Shown here: positions 11,329 to 13,181 of the stretch, one piece after another
How positions within the stretch are numbered: position 1 is the stretch's first letter
Layout: each line of letters starts with the position of its first letter
Notes under the pieces: generated by a model
What the model saw: the letters and a program-made list of their open reading frames with translations, nothing else
Told to the model about the DNA's origin: nothing
The model's database searches: none
Source of the DNA: JAFAVZ01 sp036009105
GTDB taxonomy: Bacteria > Acidobacteriota > Thermoanaerobaculia > Gp7-AA8
NCBI GenBank assembly: GCA_036009105.1
Contig: DASYMJ010000334.1
Location: 1-13,181 of the forward strand
Direction of reading: 5' to 3'
Length of the DNA stretch: 13,181 nucleotides
Made by a program: the position numbers and the translations under genes

Positions 11329-12501
11329 ATGAGCCGCTTCACCTTTCTCTCCGCCGGCGAGTCGCACGGGCCCTCGCTCACCGTCATCGTCACCGGCATG
11401 CCGGCCGGCGTGCGGCTCGACCGGGAGCGGATGAACCGCGACCTTGCCCGGCGGCAGCATGGGTATGGGCGGGGCGGGCGGATGAAGATCGAGCGGGATG
11501 AGTTGGAGATCACGGGCGGGGTGCGGGGGGGCGAGACGATCGGTGCGCCGGTCGCGGTCACCATCCGCAACCGCGACTTCGCCAACTGGCGCGGCGCGAT
11601 GGATCCGTGGGACATCGACGGGGAGGAGACGTCCAGGCGGCGGGTGCATGCGCCGCGGCCGGGGCATGTCGACCTGATCGGTGGCATGAAGTACGGCCGG
11701 CGCGATCTGCGCGACGTGCTGGAGCGCGCCTCCGCCCGCGAGACGGCATCGCGCGTCGCGGCCGGCGCGCTCGCCAAAGAGCTCCTGCGCCACTTCGGCA
11801 TCGAGGTCCGCTCCGGCGTCGTCTCGGTCGGGCCGGCCGGCGATCCCGAATACGCGCCGACGTGGGACGAGCTCGGCGCCGTCGACGACGACTCGCCGCT
11901 GCGCGCCGTGAACCGCGAGCACGAGGGGGCGATGATCGCTGAAGTCGACAAAGCGCGCGAGGCGGGCGAGACCCTGGGCGGCACGATCGTCGCCGCGGCG
12001 CACGGCGTCCCCATCGGCCTCGGCTCGTACGTGCAATGGACGGAGAAACTCGATGGCCGCCTGGCCCAGGCCATCCTCTCCATTCACGCCGTCAAGGCGG
12101 TGGCGATCGGCGACGGCGTGGCCAACGCGCGCCGCATCGGCTCCGAGGTGCATGACCCGATCGGGTTTGATGACGAGCGGCGTTACTACCGCACGTCCAA
12201 TCGCGCCGGCGGTTTGGAAGGCGGCGTGACCAATGGCGAGGACGTCGTGGTGCGCGTCTACATGAAGCCGATCTCCACCTTGCGCCGCGGGCTGCCCTCG
12301 GTCGACATCGAGACGCATGAGGCGCATCGCTCGCAGTGGGAGCGGAGCGACGTCACCGCGGTGCCGGCCTGCGGCGTGGTCTGCGAGGCGATGCTGGCCA
12401 TCGTGCTGGCCGACGCCATGCGCGAGAAATTCGGCGGCGACTCGCTGGAAGAGATGCGGCGCAACTACGAGGCCTACCTCGGAGCGGTGCGGCGGTTCTA
12501 G
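11329..12501 (+). CDS. aroC: Chorismate synthase
   Basis: A 390-residue enzyme of the shikimate pathway. It converts 5-enolpyruvylshikimate-3-phosphate to chorismate, using reduced FMN without net redox change. All three family signatures are present: GESHGPSL (10-17, active-site H13), YGRRDLRDVLERASARETA (122-140) and RSDVTAVPACGVVCEAM (339-355, with the conserved D341). The block RVHAPRPGHVDL (105-116) holds the second conserved histidine, and QHGYGRGGRM (43-52) helps bind phosphate and FMN. The length is usual. The start at 11329 matches the family's short N-terminus. No other shikimate gene is near, so it appears to be expressed alone from the TACACT box upstream. It converges with the EAL gene, and CTAG at 12498-12501 supplies both stops. 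Confidence 0.97.
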   Translation: MSRFTFLSAGESHGPSLTVIVTGMPAGVRLDRERMNRDLARRQHGYGRGGRMKIERDELEITGGVRGGETIGAPVAVTIRNRDFANWRGAMDPWDIDGEETSRRRVHAPRPGHVDLIGGMKYGRRDLRDVLERASARETASRVAAGALAKELLRHFGIEVRSGVVSVGPAGDPEYAPTWDELGAVDDDSPLRAVNREHEGAMIAEVDKAREAGETLGGTIVAAAHGVPIGLGSYVQWTEKLDGRLAQAILSIHAVKAVAIGDGVANARRIGSEVHDPIGFDDERRYYRTSNRAGGLEGGVTNGEDVVVRVYMKPISTLRRGLPSVDIETHEAHRSQWERSDVTAVPACGVVCEAMLAIVLADAMREKFGGDSLEEMRRNYEAYLGAVRRF

Positions 12502-13181
12502 AGCAAGGCGGGACGGCCGAACAGATAGCCCTGGCCGTAGCGGATGCCGAGATTCGCCGCGGCCTCGGCGGTCGAGACGTCCTCGATCCCTTCCAGGACG
12601 AGATCGCAGCCGAAGTCGCCGGCCATGGAGCGGAAGTTCGTCACGATCTTGATGCGGGTGGGGTTCGTCTCGAAGCGCGTGCCGAAGTCCTGGCTGATCT
12701 TGAGGAACGACGGCCGCACCCGGTCGATCATCGGCAGGTGCGAATAGGCGACCCCGAAGTCATCGAAGGCGAACCGCACGCCGAGAGCGCGCAGCTCTTC
12801 GATCGTCTCGAAGATGGCGGGGCGGTCGAGCAGCGCCGCCTGTTCGGTGATCTCCAGCACCAGCCGCGACGCAATCCGCGCGGCGTCCGGAGCGCGGAAG
12901 ACGTCCAGCAGGCGCCGGTCGGCGAAGACAGCCGGATGCACGTTGACGAAGAGCGTGCCGCCGGTGCTGAACTGGGAGAGGCTGCGCGCGAGGCACACCA
13001 CTTCCAGGTCGGCCACGCGCTGCTTGCGCGCCGCGTACTCGAACAGGAGCTGCGGATTCTGCAGCGGCGAGTCGGTCCGGCAGCGCGTCAGCGCCTCGTA
13101 GCCGAACACATCGCCCGTCTGCAGGTCGACGATCGGCTGGTAGAGCGGGTAGAGGTGATCGCCCTTCAGGATCTCTTCCAG
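12498..13181 (-). CDS. EAL-domain protein, C-terminal 227 residues (N-terminus beyond window)
   Basis: The frame enters from the right edge and ends at TAG 12498. It covers nearly the whole EAL fold, the c-di-GMP phosphodiesterase domain. Seen in order are YPLYQPIVDLQTGDVFGYEALTR (the EAL motif itself), FVNVHPAVF (metal-binding Asn), LVLEITEQ (Glu), FAFDDFGVAYSHL (the DD pair), FLKISQDF (Lys), LVLEGIED (Glu) and GQGYLFGRP (Gln). The main metal and catalytic residues are therefore present, but KID reads KIS and the loop DFGTGYSSL reads DFGVAYSHL, so activity may be reduced or the domain may act as a c-di-GMP receptor. Any sensory or GGDEF part would lie outside the window. It ends convergently with aroC. 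Confidence 0.93.
   Translation of the reverse strand: MEEILKGDHLYPLYQPIVDLQTGDVFGYEALTRCRTDSPLQNPQLLFEYAARKQRVADLEVVCLARSLSQFSTGGTLFVNVHPAVFADRRLLDVFRAPDAARIASRLVLEITEQAALLDRPAIFETIEELRALGVRFAFDDFGVAYSHLPMIDRVRPSFLKISQDFGTRFETNPTRIKIVTNFRSMAGDFGCDLVLEGIEDVSTAEAAANLGIRYGQGYLFGRPALL

Overview
This is a high-GC window (most genes look like 65-75% GC by eye) that reads like a chromosomal stretch of an Acidobacteriota-type bacterium. I infer this from the long secreted protein combining a GWxTD region with a C-terminal von Willebrand A (VWFA) domain of the acidobacterial kind, from the DUF4388 protein, from housekeeping genes scattered singly rather than in operons, and from widespread starts without Shine-Dalgarno sites. 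No RNA gene, CRISPR array, transposase or prophage gene was seen.

Layout: the 5' end of an unrecognised gene on the minus strand (1-189); a divergent membrane-anchored TPR protein (291-1214); a lone receiver-domain response regulator on the minus strand (1221-1598), divergent from a two-subunit iron-sulfur L-serine dehydratase (sdaAB 1647-2330, sdaAA 2399-3337); a DinB-fold protein (3351-3866); on the minus strand a half-size GDT1/TMEM165 cation transporter (3863-4132) and a MOSC-domain protein (4195-4926); a 254-base gap holding an apparent antitoxin-like gene relic and an orphan terminator-like hairpin; the 879-residue GWxTD/VWFA protein on the minus strand (5181-7820); divergent from it an IscS/NifS-type cysteine desulfurase (7848-8933); then on the plus strand a DUF4388 protein (9053-10186), lgt (10342-11139), a short beta-propeller-like fragment (11136-11300) and aroC (11329-12501); finally the C-terminal 227 residues of an EAL-domain protein on the minus strand (12498-13181, cut by the window edge).

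The genes do not form one pathway. Serine dehydratase makes pyruvate from serine, the desulfurase mobilises sulfur for Fe-S clusters such as the one serine dehydratase needs, Lgt matures lipoproteins, AroC makes chorismate, and the receiver, DUF4388 and EAL proteins belong to signalling.

The two most notable things are not genes. First, six genes lacking a Shine-Dalgarno site carry a TANNNT hexamer ending 8-10 bases before the start codon (a seventh at 14), which is the layout of leaderless or nearly leaderless transcripts; genes that have a Shine-Dalgarno site do not show it. Second, three short gaps hold hairpin elements built of 7-base repeats with matching AGTT...AACT ends, and two of these begin inside the TAG stop codon of the gene before them.
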